The notes under the pieces were generated by a model, which saw only the letters and a program-made list of their open reading frames with translations, did not search any database and was not told the DNA's origin. The translations under genes and the position numbers were made by a program. Of a stretch of 64,000 nt of DNA, positions 17,267 through 25,142 are shown piece after piece; within the stretch, counting starts at the first letter, position 1; each line of letters opens with the position of its first letter. Source of the stretch: Bacteriovorax sp. (GTDB taxonomy: Bacteria; Bdellovibrionota; Bacteriovoracia; Bacteriovoracales; Bacteriovoracaceae); contig JACMPM010000024.1 of the NCBI GenBank assembly GCA_014377485.1, forward strand, positions 17,194-81,193, written 5' to 3'.

Positions 17267-17602
17267 TTGAAAAAAAAGATTTTTATCTCTTTATTCATTC
17301 TGCTCAATTCAAAGCTCGCATTGTGCGAGTATAGAGTTTTTCAATACTACGTCCGACCTAAAATTCAGAACATCACTATAGTTTCGGCCGAACTAGTGAC
17401 GTCTACTCTTGATCCGATTGCGTATGTGGCCTATCACGGTGGGAATGAATCTGTGGAAGTTAATCTTCTTCGTTCTTGGCAATGCATGGGTAACACTTCT
17501 AAAGCTCAAGTTTGCTCGATCAGTGAAGGGCGTGAACTAAACGGTGCCCCTCCAGTTGCAACGGCATTAGTTCCAACAGCTGCTTTTGGAGTTAAACCAT
17601 GA
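17267..17602 (+). CDS. Small exported protein, second gene of the cluster
   Basis: The product has 111 residues and starts at a TTG two bases after the previous stop. It has a signal peptide (MKKKIFISLFILLNSKLALC) followed by about 90 residues. Two cysteines (SWQCMGNTS, QVCSIS) flank a short Gly/Asn loop and probably form a disulfide. The cysteine at the signal end lacks a good lipobox, because the -1 residue is Leu. The stop overlaps the next start as ATGA. The mature domain is a compact beta-rich unit that I cannot place in a family. Confidence 0.6.
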   Translation: MKKKIFISLFILLNSKLALCEYRVFQYYVRPKIQNITIVSAELVTSTLDPIAYVAYHGGNESVEVNLLRSWQCMGNTSKAQVCSISEGRELNGAPPVATALVPTAAFGVKP

Positions 17603-18774
17603 AAGTAACTGACAATAGCACTGAATTACTGGATTATTCAAAAAAACTCGATAATAAACTTCGCAACGAAACGATTAAAAAAGAAACCGAGATTGATAAT
17701 TTAAAAAAGATTTACGAAAAGAAAATAGATGCCACTAAAGTTGAGGGCGAAGACAACTACGTTAACAGCATTAAAAGAAACGATGATCTTTTAGTCGGAG
17801 CTTCAAAAAATTACGAAGATAAATTAAACAACTATAGAGAAAATCTTGAGAAAACTCAGAAAAGCATCTCTCAAGAAGAAAATTCACTTAAGAGTGATCA
17901 TAATCAGAAAATGGAAGGCTTTAAGGATCAATACCTTAGCAATATGCATGAGCAGTTTAAATCTGCTAATGATAACCAGGAAGCTCTTCACCAGGAAACC
18001 CAAAATAACTTGCAAACTATAACCGACAAATCACGGGCTGAAAAAATTCACCTCGATACAACAGCGAGGGCCGAGATCAATGCTCTTTCTAGTGAATATA
18101 ATCAAAAAGGTGTTTCTACCGAAAGAGAATACCGGGCCACTTTAGATAATGATCTTCGAGCGCATCAAGCTGATATTAATCTTCAAAAGACTGAATTAAA
18201 AAAAGTGATGGATAAAACTACTGAACAAAATAAAAGACTGGAAACAGAAAAAGCAAAAGTTCAAACAGACGAACTCACCTATCTCGACCTTCACCAAAAA
18301 GATATTTTATCTCAAAAACAAAGTGACTTCAAAGTTCGTTATGAAAATCTGGTGAAAGAGCACGAAACATTACTGACGGAATTAAAAACCCATTTTGCAG
18401 CAGATGTTAAAAAAATGGTCGAGCAAAATGCCGGTCAAAAAAGAATTATTGCTAATAGATCTGATGATCAGTTCTACCGGGTTGAAACTCTCAAGCCAAC
18501 TATTGTTGAGAATGTAAAAGAATACGTGGTTTCAATCGCTGTGCCTGAACATGAAAAAGAAAATGTCCATTTATCGGTTCATGGACGTGGTGTTAAGATG
18601 ACGTTAACCAGAAAATATACCGAATCTATGGATGATAAAGATGGCAGCACTAATAGGTCCACAAGAAACGAGCTCTATAGTAAAGAGTTTCCAAGTAAAG
18701 ATATCTTAAATCCAAAACAAGTCGTTCAAAAATACGAAGATGGCGTCCTGACTTATAAAATTCAAAAACTCTAA
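17599..18774 (+). CDS. Long coiled-coil protein with C-terminal Hsp20-like domain
   Basis: The product has 391 residues and no signal peptide. Residues about 15-300 are rich in Glu, Lys, Gln and Asn with heptad spacing (for example DNLKKIYEKKIDATKVEG), a long coiled coil. Residues about 305-391 form a beta domain: YVVSIAVPEHEKENVHLSVH, then VKMTLTRKYTE, then a final DGVLTYKIQKL. This matches the alpha-crystallin/Hsp20 sandwich, where the last strand is the usual DGVLxIxxPK region. The start overlaps the stop of the exported-protein gene (ATGA at 17599-17602). A structural or chaperone role is plausible. The stop overlaps that of the convergent mgtC-like gene by four bases. Confidence 0.7.
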   Translation: MKVTDNSTELLDYSKKLDNKLRNETIKKETEIDNLKKIYEKKIDATKVEGEDNYVNSIKRNDDLLVGASKNYEDKLNNYRENLEKTQKSISQEENSLKSDHNQKMEGFKDQYLSNMHEQFKSANDNQEALHQETQNNLQTITDKSRAEKIHLDTTARAEINALSSEYNQKGVSTEREYRATLDNDLRAHQADINLQKTELKKVMDKTTEQNKRLETEKAKVQTDELTYLDLHQKDILSQKQSDFKVRYENLVKEHETLLTELKTHFAADVKKMVEQNAGQKRIIANRSDDQFYRVETLKPTIVENVKEYVVSIAVPEHEKENVHLSVHGRGVKMTLTRKYTESMDDKDGSTNRSTRNELYSKEFPSKDILNPKQVVQKYEDGVLTYKIQKL

Positions 18775-19538
18775 TCGTCGGAAGTTGTAGTATTGGTAGC
18801 AGCGGCCCTGTTGATCGATTTGCTTTCAATTTGATGATAATGTATTTTTTCAACTTGAACGATATCGCGAAGTTCATCCCCCATAATTCTCATTTTCTTA
18901 GGATGTAAAAATACGTAAAAATCAATATGTCGCGTATTCTTTTCTTTATCAAGAATCTCTTCATGAAGCTCATCAATACGATCTGTAATATTAAAAACGA
19001 TTTCTTTTACAAAGTTTTTTATATCCCCGGTTGAAAGAATTTCAATATGGTAATAACGGTGATTTTTAGTCGATTCGAAACCTTGATAAATAGGACCCAA
19101 AAGTCTTAGAACTGACAAAATAGTAAGTGTGAAAATGGTAGCTATAATCGGAAAGCCATATCCAATCGTCATCCCAATGGCAGCGACAACCCAAATAGTG
19201 GCAGCTGTAGTCAAACCAATAATATTTCCGCGGTCCTGCATAATGGCCCCTGCCCCAAGAAAACCGATCCCTGATACGATCTGCGCAGGAATTCTGGAAG
19301 CATCGTAACTAATCCCTCCACCTTGGCTATGGCCTAACATCGATATGGCCGTATAAAGAGTTGCTCCGAGACAAATAAGTACATTGGTCTTAATACCGGC
19401 ATTTTTCATTTTCTGTTCTCGGTCATATCCGACCAAGCTTCCCAATATTAAGCCTGTAACAATTTTGATTCCCATTCCTAAATAAGCATCAACTTGACCC
19501 AAATGCTCGATAAAAACTGTCTCTGTAGCAACCATCAT
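18771..19538 (-). CDS. MgtC/SapB family membrane protein
   Basis: The product has 255 residues. The N-terminal half has four to five membrane helices and the family signature: GLILGSLVGYDREQ, KTNVLICLGATLYTAIS, RIPAQIVSGIGFLGAGAIM and LTTAATIWVVAAIGMTIGYG. The C-terminal 85 residues are a soluble, ACT-like regulatory domain (YHIEILSTGDIKNFVKEIV). MgtC proteins are linked to magnesium limitation and to modulation of ATP synthase in pathogens, but SapB-type members in environmental bacteria are largely uncharacterised. The gene stands alone between a convergent cluster and a divergent App1-like gene. Confidence 0.88.
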   Translation of the reverse strand: MMVATETVFIEHLGQVDAYLGMGIKIVTGLILGSLVGYDREQKMKNAGIKTNVLICLGATLYTAISMLGHSQGGGISYDASRIPAQIVSGIGFLGAGAIMQDRGNIIGLTTAATIWVVAAIGMTIGYGFPIIATIFTLTILSVLRLLGPIYQGFESTKNHRYYHIEILSTGDIKNFVKEIVFNITDRIDELHEEILDKEKNTRHIDFYVFLHPKKMRIMGDELRDIVQVEKIHYHQIESKSINRAAATNTTTSDD

Positions 19539-19613
19539 TGTCCCTATTCCTTATGATTATCTTTAAACTTAATAACTTTGCACTAATACCTTTTATCTAG
19601 ATCATGCTTTTGA

Positions 19614-19646
19614 TATAATAGATTTGAGTATTAATAATCTATTATA
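19614..19646. promoter_or_regulatory. Promoter with overlapping 11-bp inverted repeat (candidate operator)
   Basis: TATAAT at 19614-19619 is the start of an inverted repeat with perfect 11-base arms, 19614-19624 and 19636-19646, separated by 11 bases. The predicted transcription start (about 19626) lies between the arms, so a dimeric repressor bound here would block the gene at 19664. It also sits upstream of the divergent mgtC-like gene. Confidence 0.5.
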
Positions 19647-19663
19647 AGATCAGTTTCCTTATT

Positions 19664-20830
19664 ATGAAAAGACCACATCTCGTTCATTTTTTGGCCATAG
19701 TGACTGATGACTCGATTAACATCAAGGCATCCATCACTTTAAAGGAAAACGTAATCGCCCAAAACCTCGATCTCGACATTCCGACTCCAAAATTTCCTAT
19801 ACAGGCCTTAAGGCTACTCAATGCTTATCAATTCACCATGAAAATAGTAGGTGTGACCAAAGATCAGAAAGAAATTTATAAAAAATCTTTTGAATCTGAT
19901 TCATTTGGAAATTTTAATTTTAAAATCCCCAAAACTCTCGAGCGCGATCAGATCGAAATCCTTCAACTCTTTGAAGTCAAAAAACGTCCAGGACTTGAGT
20001 TGCATCTTGGAACTTATATCCCACTGCGCATCTTCTCTCCCAAGAAAATTATCATTTGTGACTTTGATAAAACATTAGTTGATACCAAGTATTCAACTAC
20101 CAAAGAAGTTTACCGCTCGCTGACGAGGCCTATGGCCGAGAATCCAACAGTGACATCAAGTGTAAATATTCTTCATCGCTATATTAGAATGGGCCATCAC
20201 CCCTTCATCCTTTCTGCCTCTCCTCATTTCTACGAAGATACGATGAGAGACTGGCTTTATAAAAATAATATTTTTTCGGCCGGAATATTTTTGAAAGATT
20301 ACCGTCATTTTTTCTCTTTTCTCGAAGGAGAACTCACTACTAAAGATTTAAAGTTCCAAGGTCTCTATAAACTCAATCATCTTTTGGATATTTTGCTGAT
20401 GACTGGTATTCCAGATGAACTGGTGTTGATGGGGGATAATTTTGAATCTGATCCGGCCATTTACCTTACATTGGCAAAAATTCTTCGCGAAGATATAGAT
20501 CCATGGGTAATTTGGAATAACATTAAAGAACAGGATATTTTTCAGCTTAAGAAAAAACAAAATTCACAGTTCTTAAATAAGATCTACCAGCTCGACAATC
20601 TTCTGACACGTAAAAGAAAAGAAGGCGGCTACCAAAATCCTGCAAAAAAAATAATGATTAAAATTTATATCAGAAAAAGGTTCAAGGCAGATGAACTGGT
20701 TGCACCTGAATTTTTTGAAAAACAAAAAACATTTCTGGATTTAATCGAAATGTACGACGGCCTTTATCAAGAAGAATTTGACCGCTTACCTCAAGAAAAG
20801 AGTGTAAATGGAGCCGATAAAACAATATAG
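19664..20830 (+). CDS. App1-like HAD phosphatase (phosphatidate phosphatase-related)
   Basis: The product has 388 residues and no signal peptide. Residues about 1-125 form a beta-sandwich. The catalytic HAD domain begins at D133-x-D135 (CDFDKTLVDT), with motif II in ILSASPHFY and motif IV in LMGDNFESD. This order matches the App1/DUF2183 group, whose yeast founder hydrolyses phosphatidic acid. Bacterial members have unproven substrates. A palindrome overlapping the promoter suggests control by a DNA-binding repressor. Its 3' end overlaps a small convergent membrane gene by about 40 bases. A second, exported protein of similar type is at 35907-36737. Confidence 0.75.
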   Translation: MKRPHLVHFLAIVTDDSINIKASITLKENVIAQNLDLDIPTPKFPIQALRLLNAYQFTMKIVGVTKDQKEIYKKSFESDSFGNFNFKIPKTLERDQIEILQLFEVKKRPGLELHLGTYIPLRIFSPKKIIICDFDKTLVDTKYSTTKEVYRSLTRPMAENPTVTSSVNILHRYIRMGHHPFILSASPHFYEDTMRDWLYKNNIFSAGIFLKDYRHFFSFLEGELTTKDLKFQGLYKLNHLLDILLMTGIPDELVLMGDNFESDPAIYLTLAKILREDIDPWVIWNNIKEQDIFQLKKKQNSQFLNKIYQLDNLLTRKRKEGGYQNPAKKIMIKIYIRKRFKADELVAPEFFEKQKTFLDLIEMYDGLYQEEFDRLPQEKSVNGADKTI

Positions 20831-21027
20831 CCCAAGCATAAGTAAAGTCCATTTTTATGGAATTTTCGAGCAATTGTGGCGTCTTTGAACATTCCTTTGG
20901 TTAAAGGTAATTCTGAAAAATCAAATTTAATTATTTCCAGATACACACGAAAAACAGCAGCAATAAGCATTGCGATATTTAACCATTGATTGCTTGCACC
21001 GTTAAAACCATTTACAATATTAAACAT
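20791..21027 (-). CDS. Small membrane protein
   Basis: The product has 78 residues from an ATG at 21027 with AAGAGGA five bases upstream; an in-frame start at 21048 has no ribosome-binding site. Two hydrophobic segments (WLNIAMLIAAVFRVYLEII and GLYLCLGYIVLSAPFTLF) would form a hairpin in the inner membrane with a short charged loop between. Its last 40 bases run antisense to the 3' end of the App1-like gene. No family is recognised. Confidence 0.55.
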   Translation of the reverse strand: MFNIVNGFNGASNQWLNIAMLIAAVFRVYLEIIKFDFSELPLTKGMFKDATIARKFHKNGLYLCLGYIVLSAPFTLFS

Positions 21028-21053
21028 ACGAATCCTCTTAGGACACAAGGTTT

Positions 21054-22673
21054 ATGGATCTCCTTACCCTTATCGGTGATGCTGAAGAAAATTTTTACCA
21101 ATTAGGACTTCTTGACCGCGAACGGGCAAAAGAAGTCCATCGCGATGTAAAACTGATGTTGCGAACGAGGTGGAAACCAGTTAACCAAGCGATTGAAGAG
21201 GTCGCTAAAATAGTTCTTAAGAACTCAATCCTGAAAAAGACTGACCAATACCGTCACTTAAAAAGTTATAGTGAGGGTTTGGGAATTAAATTTGAAGAAG
21301 CCGTTTACGTCATGCTGATTCCAGAAATCGTAAGCTGTATGTCGAAATGGGCACCAGGGCTCATTAAAGGAAACTTAGGTTGCTCAAGTTTTTTTATGAG
21401 AAACGAGCAAAGCGAAGTCGTTCACGGGCGCATATTAGATTTTCCGTTGCAAGGCTCTTACGATACTTATGAACGTGCAATTCTCTATGACCTCAAAGGA
21501 ATGCCTAAGATGTTAAGCTTTGGAGCTAGCGGTATTCCCTATCCTTCAATTACTTTAATGACTGAAGATGGCATTACTCTTTCTCTTCACCAAAAATTCA
21601 CAAATGTTTTTAATAAAGATGGATCATCAATCTTTGAATTAATTTTTGATCTGATCAAAAACGCCAACGATAGAAAATCAACTCTGGAATACTTGCGCTC
21701 CCATGAAAGTATCACGACCTGGTGTCTTTACATGTCCTTTAAAAATGGAGATGCACTGGCCGTCGATCTTATGGGTAAAGAAATTTATGCAAATGAATTA
21801 ACTGTTCCTGATGATGGAGTTTTGTACTTTTGCAATCATTTAGAAAATAAGGCCATCAAACAAGAAGATATGCTGCCGACTGGTTTTCACCAATACAACT
21901 TAATGCGGGAAGAAATTGCTCAGAAAAAAATTAATCATTTTGTTAAAAACAAGCAAAAATCTGAACTAGAATTAATTCGGATGATGGCCACACCTTATAA
22001 TCAAAAAATAAAAAAAACCGGGCATTATGAAAATTATCTAATGGATAATATTACGCCATCAAGTCTAACCGTTATGACCATGAATCCCACTTCAGGAACT
22101 GCGCTTTATATTGACGGTCCAGCCCCAAAACTTTATCGCGACAACTTAATTTCCATCACTGATTGTTTTAACAACCTCTTGCAAAAAGAAGTCAAAAACA
22201 AAAAGCATAAGGTTGTATCTGAAGATTATTATCAAGGAACTGCATCTTTAATGAAGGCCCAAAAAGGATTTGATCTCAACGATGCCCAAATTGTTTATCA
22301 CAATTTACAATTCGCCATTGATCATTTGGAGCATTATGCAGAAAAAGGTGTCGCCGAATTTTATTTTTTAATTGCACAGTATATGTTTGAGACTCATCCA
22401 AAAGTTTTAATGACTCTTTTACATGATTTCAAAAAAATGGAAGGTCATCTTCCCCAAACGCTCAATGATCATTGTCTGCTATTTATAGGCCGGTTAGAAC
22501 GCATCCTAAAAGTGGCCAAGACATTGGAAGAAGATAAAATAATTCATCCAAAACTACGTGCTGTTTATAATTTTGAATTAAAAATTCCTAGATTAATTTT
22601 CCATCCGACAACAAAAGGCATGATTGTTCCACGCCTGGATATTTTAGATGTTATTTATCTTTACACTTCTTAA
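21054..22673 (+). CDS. C45-type NTN hydrolase / acyltransferase-like protein
   Basis: The product has 539 residues and no signal peptide. Residue C110 in NLGCSSFFMR, followed by VHGRILDFPLQGSYDTYER, fits the N-terminal nucleophile of the C45 group. That group covers acyl-coenzyme A:6-aminopenicillanate acyltransferase, penicillin V acylase and acid ceramidase relatives. In these enzymes the cysteine is exposed by self-cleavage. Here that would release a propeptide of about 109 residues, which is inferred. Downstream YFCNHLENKAI and the SSLTVMTMNPTSGTAL region match the usual active-site strands. The last 150 residues are helical. The natural substrate, an amide or N-acyl compound, is unknown. 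Confidence 0.65.
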   Translation: MDLLTLIGDAEENFYQLGLLDRERAKEVHRDVKLMLRTRWKPVNQAIEEVAKIVLKNSILKKTDQYRHLKSYSEGLGIKFEEAVYVMLIPEIVSCMSKWAPGLIKGNLGCSSFFMRNEQSEVVHGRILDFPLQGSYDTYERAILYDLKGMPKMLSFGASGIPYPSITLMTEDGITLSLHQKFTNVFNKDGSSIFELIFDLIKNANDRKSTLEYLRSHESITTWCLYMSFKNGDALAVDLMGKEIYANELTVPDDGVLYFCNHLENKAIKQEDMLPTGFHQYNLMREEIAQKKINHFVKNKQKSELELIRMMATPYNQKIKKTGHYENYLMDNITPSSLTVMTMNPTSGTALYIDGPAPKLYRDNLISITDCFNNLLQKEVKNKKHKVVSEDYYQGTASLMKAQKGFDLNDAQIVYHNLQFAIDHLEHYAEKGVAEFYFLIAQYMFETHPKVLMTLLHDFKKMEGHLPQTLNDHCLLFIGRLERILKVAKTLEEDKIIHPKLRAVYNFELKIPRLIFHPTTKGMIVPRLDILDVIYLYTS

Positions 22674-22754
22674 GTAAAATTCTTTTCTCGATGATTCAGA
22701 TTTTCAGTACTTACACTCTATTAAATTAAAAACTAAATTCCTTCTCATTTTTGC

Positions 22755-22794
22755 GAATTTAAATCTTAAAATTATATTAAGATTCTTAAATTTC
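22755..22794. other. AT-rich imperfect hairpin
   Basis: The arms gaatttaaatcttaa (22755-22769) and ttaagattcttaaatttc (22777-22794) are complementary with small bulges. The hairpin lies between the NTN-hydrolase stop and the next start. It has no T-run and could be an operator or a weak terminator. Confidence 0.3.
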
Positions 22795-22828
22795 TTCCGA
22801 AGATAATGCACTACTCAGAGGAATATTC

Positions 22829-23314
22829 ATGAAAAAAACCCTTTTCGTTATAGCTCTTTTATCCTCTAGGATAATCAGAGCTGAAGAACCCCTTTGCAAA
22901 ACAACAGCAGGTCAAATGCTGACATTTACAGTTTCTAACACGATTTTTATTGGTGACGAAGCAAGGCCATTCATGGAAATGAAAAAATCTTTAAAAGATG
23001 AGTTTAGCAGTTTATGTAAAACAGATAAAAGTTCAAATGATATTATTGCTGAAATGTATAATCGCTGCTTCAAGCTGACTCAAGAAAAAATAAAAAATAA
23101 AGAAAGCAAATTTCATTTTGAAAAGGCCTGCGATATTGCTTACACTGCAGCTACATATTATGCAGAAGGCTTTGAACAAGCTAAAAAAGAAAATAGCGAA
23201 AATGGTTGTGATGATAAAAATGCTGTTAATAATCCAGGACGCTCTGTAAAAGATATTGAGAACGATATTCCACCAGGGATACCTGAAAAAAGAACTAAAG
23301 CCTTAAAAAAATAA
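22829..23314 (+). CDS. Small exported helical protein, unknown function
   Basis: The product has 161 residues. The N-terminus MKKTLFVIALLSSRIIRAEE is a signal peptide with a likely cut after RA. The mature protein is helical and charged with cysteines at CKTTA, SLCKT, NRCFK, KACDI and GCDDK, probably paired in the periplasm. The spacing of Cys and aromatic residues suggests a four-helix bundle, but no family is recognised. GAGGAA lies eight bases before the start. The gene is followed by a terminator hairpin that serves the convergent DUF4360 gene. Confidence 0.6.
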   Translation: MKKTLFVIALLSSRIIRAEEPLCKTTAGQMLTFTVSNTIFIGDEARPFMEMKKSLKDEFSSLCKTDKSSNDIIAEMYNRCFKLTQEKIKNKESKFHFEKACDIAYTAATYYAEGFEQAKKENSENGCDDKNAVNNPGRSVKDIENDIPPGIPEKRTKALKK

Positions 23315-23316
23315 GC

Positions 23317-23344
23317 AAAAAAAAAGCCCACATAAAATGTGGGC
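23317..23344 (-). terminator. Rho-independent terminator of the first DUF4360 gene
   Basis: A perfect 8-bp GC-rich stem has arms 23326-23333 and 23337-23344 with a three-base loop. Read on the minus strand it is followed by a run of nine T (the A-run 23317-23325). It lies 27 bases past the minus-strand stop at 23371. Confidence 0.8.
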
Positions 23345-23370
23345 CTAAGTCGTGATCCAAAATAATTAAA

Positions 23371-23982
23371 TTATCTTGAACAACGTTTCCATTGTAATTG
23401 GTATAGGATACCTGTCTTAAAGTCAGCAGAGTCGACCGTAGCAGTTGCCTGGTCGTTAAGGCGGTTAGTTTTAACCAACATCGCTGCGTTTACTCTTAAG
23501 ATAGTATCGGCTCCGCAGGCAGACCAAACCTGGGCATTGATATCAAGCTTGTTAGAAAATTGGTAATCTGTATCTGTTCTACCAAGAAACATTTTATCAA
23601 ATTTTGGGCCTACCGATCCCGCTAAAAAGTATTCAGCAGTCATTCTTGCTGATGCCTGTGCTGGCAGAGACACGTATCCGCGGTAGTCAACGTTTACAAC
23701 TGAAACACTAAAGCCTTGTGGAATATGAACTGGAATTGCAACGTTACATGACTTTCTTTCTAAAGTTCTATTTGCTCCACCGGCCTCAACAATAAATTGA
23801 TCGAAGATAAGTGATAATGATTTTGAATCTTGGCTTAAAGTGACAGACGCAGTTCCTGCTGGACAGCCGTTTCCGCCGTAAGCTGGTGTCCCTAATTGGA
23901 TATCATCTGCATGGACCGATTGAAATGCTGAGATAGTTAGAGCTAGTAGAGCTGATGTTACCAATGTTTTGTTCAATTTCAT
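23371..23982 (-). CDS. Exported DUF4360 protein
   Basis: The product has 203 residues with a signal peptide (MKLNKTLVTSALLALTISAF). The mature start PAYGGNGCPAGTASVTLSQD and the following SLIFDQF strand are the DUF4360 signature. Further cysteines (RKSCNV, WSACGA, WKRC) should form disulfides. DUF4360 proteins are secreted beta-rich proteins of unknown role, found in fungi and predatory or gliding bacteria. GGGGGA precedes the start. A strong terminator follows. It faces away from a paralogue at 24209, with a conserved inverted repeat between them. Confidence 0.85.
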   Translation of the reverse strand: MKLNKTLVTSALLALTISAFQSVHADDIQLGTPAYGGNGCPAGTASVTLSQDSKSLSLIFDQFIVEAGGANRTLERKSCNVAIPVHIPQGFSVSVVNVDYRGYVSLPAQASARMTAEYFLAGSVGPKFDKMFLGRTDTDYQFSNKLDINAQVWSACGADTILRVNAAMLVKTNRLNDQATATVDSADFKTGILYQLQWKRCSR

Positions 23983-24083
23983 ATTTCCCCCAGAATTCTA
24001 GAAAAGCTTTAATGCTTTCGTTAATCTTTTTTTAAAACATTTATTTTTAATTTAAAAGCCCAAAACTAGTGAAGCCAGAGTTT

Positions 24084-24132
24084 GATCGCCAATTGGTTTA
24101 TTTCGATTTTCATGGTCCGCCAACTGGCGATC
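24084..24132. promoter_or_regulatory. Long inverted repeat between divergent DUF4360 paralogues
   Basis: The arms gatcgccaattgg (24084-24096) and ccaactggcgatc (24120-24132) match at 12 of 13 positions around 23 bases. Outer arms gtgaa (24069-24073) and ttcac (24139-24143) extend the symmetry. The position between two divergent related genes suggests a shared operator. As RNA it would form a stable hairpin in one of the leaders. Confidence 0.5.
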
Positions 24133-24208
24133 TGATTGTTCACACTCTCTTTTTTAGATTGTTATGTTTCAATGAATCCATTATTTATTTTTATTAGGGG
24201 GATACTTT

Positions 24209-24961
24209 ATGAAAACAAAAACACTTCTATTAGCTCTTGGTCTTATGAGCACTCTAACAGTTGCCCATGCCGAAAACTTTCAATTCCAAAATATTAGAGT
24301 TGGTGGAACAGGTTGTCCGTCGGACATTACACAAATTGTTATGGCACCTGATTTTAGTTCTGCCAGTATTCTTTTTCAGAGTTTCGAGTCACATGTTCCT
24401 GCTGTAGTCGATAATCCAAAGGCCACACCGACTATCTCTATTTTAAATTGTAATGTTTTCTTAGATATTAAATTGCCGGCCGGTCAGAAGTTAGACTCTT
24501 TAGAAATAAGCTACGATATGAGAGGACATGCTTTCTTAGACCGCGGTGTCAGTGGAAATTTTAAGAGCTTCTTAATAAGCAGTAACGGTTTGGGGACTGA
24601 AAGATCTCAAGGTGTTCAACTATTACAAGAAAAAAATTGGCTCAATACGGGCGTCGATCAGGAAGAAGATTTTTTAGTACAAGCGACTAAATCACTCTCT
24701 ATAGCATCTCAATGTGGCAGAGGTGCAAATACAGATAGAGTTTCAATTCATCTTCAACACCAATTAGGAAGTCAAATACTTGGTGGCTTTGAAAGAACAA
24801 ATGCTTCTGGAACAATCACAATGGATTCATCAGATTTAAAAGGTGGCATAAGACTTCGAGCTAATACTTCAGTTTGTAATGTCGGACCTACTCCACCAGG
24901 TCCAGGAAGAAATTGTCGAGTAGTTAGAGTCAACGGTAGAGCGCAGATGATTTGCCAATAA
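24209..24961 (+). CDS. Exported DUF4360 protein, paralogue of the 23371 gene
   Basis: The product has 250 residues with a signal peptide (MKTKTLLLALGLMSTLTVAHA). The mature part has the same DUF4360 pattern: IRVGGTGCPSDITQIVMAPD, then SILFQSF, ILNCNVFLDIKLPAG and SQCGRGANTD. It is longer than its neighbour, with an insert near residues 125-150 and a Pro/Gly-rich C-terminus (VGPTPPGPGRNC) ending in two extra cysteines. GGGGGA lies before the ATG, as in the paralogue. The two are transcribed divergently from a common 226-bp region. Both are probably cell-surface or secreted, function unknown. Confidence 0.8.
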   Translation: MKTKTLLLALGLMSTLTVAHAENFQFQNIRVGGTGCPSDITQIVMAPDFSSASILFQSFESHVPAVVDNPKATPTISILNCNVFLDIKLPAGQKLDSLEISYDMRGHAFLDRGVSGNFKSFLISSNGLGTERSQGVQLLQEKNWLNTGVDQEEDFLVQATKSLSIASQCGRGANTDRVSIHLQHQLGSQILGGFERTNASGTITMDSSDLKGGIRLRANTSVCNVGPTPPGPGRNCRVVRVNGRAQMICQ

Positions 24962-24984
24962 AATAATTTAATATGAGCTAAAAC

Positions 24985-25041
24985 GGCTGGGGTCAAAGAG
25001 GCACTAATGAAACACCATTAAGTTTCACTATGACTCCAGTC
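24985..25041 (+). other. Nested stem-loop after the second DUF4360 gene
   Basis: The outer arms 24985-24995 and 25031-25041 pair over 11 bases with two G-U pairs. An inner hairpin, tgaaac (25008-25013) and gtttca (25022-25027), sits inside. It starts 24 bases past the stop at 24961. It may terminate or stabilise that transcript, or be a small structured RNA. The T-run is weak. Confidence 0.4.
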
Positions 25042-25055
25042 TTGAATTAATTACA

Positions 25056-25061
25056 TATAAT
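25056..25061 (+). promoter_or_regulatory. Candidate -10 box for the TIGR02147-like regulator
   Basis: A perfect TATAAT lies here with no good -35. It predicts a start near 25068 and a leader of about 75 bases to the ATG at 25143. This favours that ATG over an in-frame ATG at 25062. Confidence 0.4.
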
Positions 25062-25102
25062 ATGATTGCAATAACTAACTCTTACTTTCACCAATCTATT
25101 TT

Positions 25103-25137
25103 TTGTTTGCACAATCTTAAAGGATTGTTACAAACAA
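25103..25137. promoter_or_regulatory. Inverted repeat just before the regulator start codon
   Basis: The arms TTGTTTG-c-ACAATC (25103-25116) and GATTGT-ta-CAAACAA (25123-25137) pair over 13 bases with one small bulge and a six-base loop. The element ends five bases before the ATG at 25143. It could be an autoregulatory operator or an mRNA hairpin that hides the ribosome-binding site. Confidence 0.5.
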
Positions 25138-25142
25138 AGAGT

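Noticed and set aside
24084..24132. Invertible promoter between the DUF4360 genes
   Set aside because: The 23-base interior is too short for known site-specific inversion and no recombinase is nearby; an operator or RNA hairpin is simpler.
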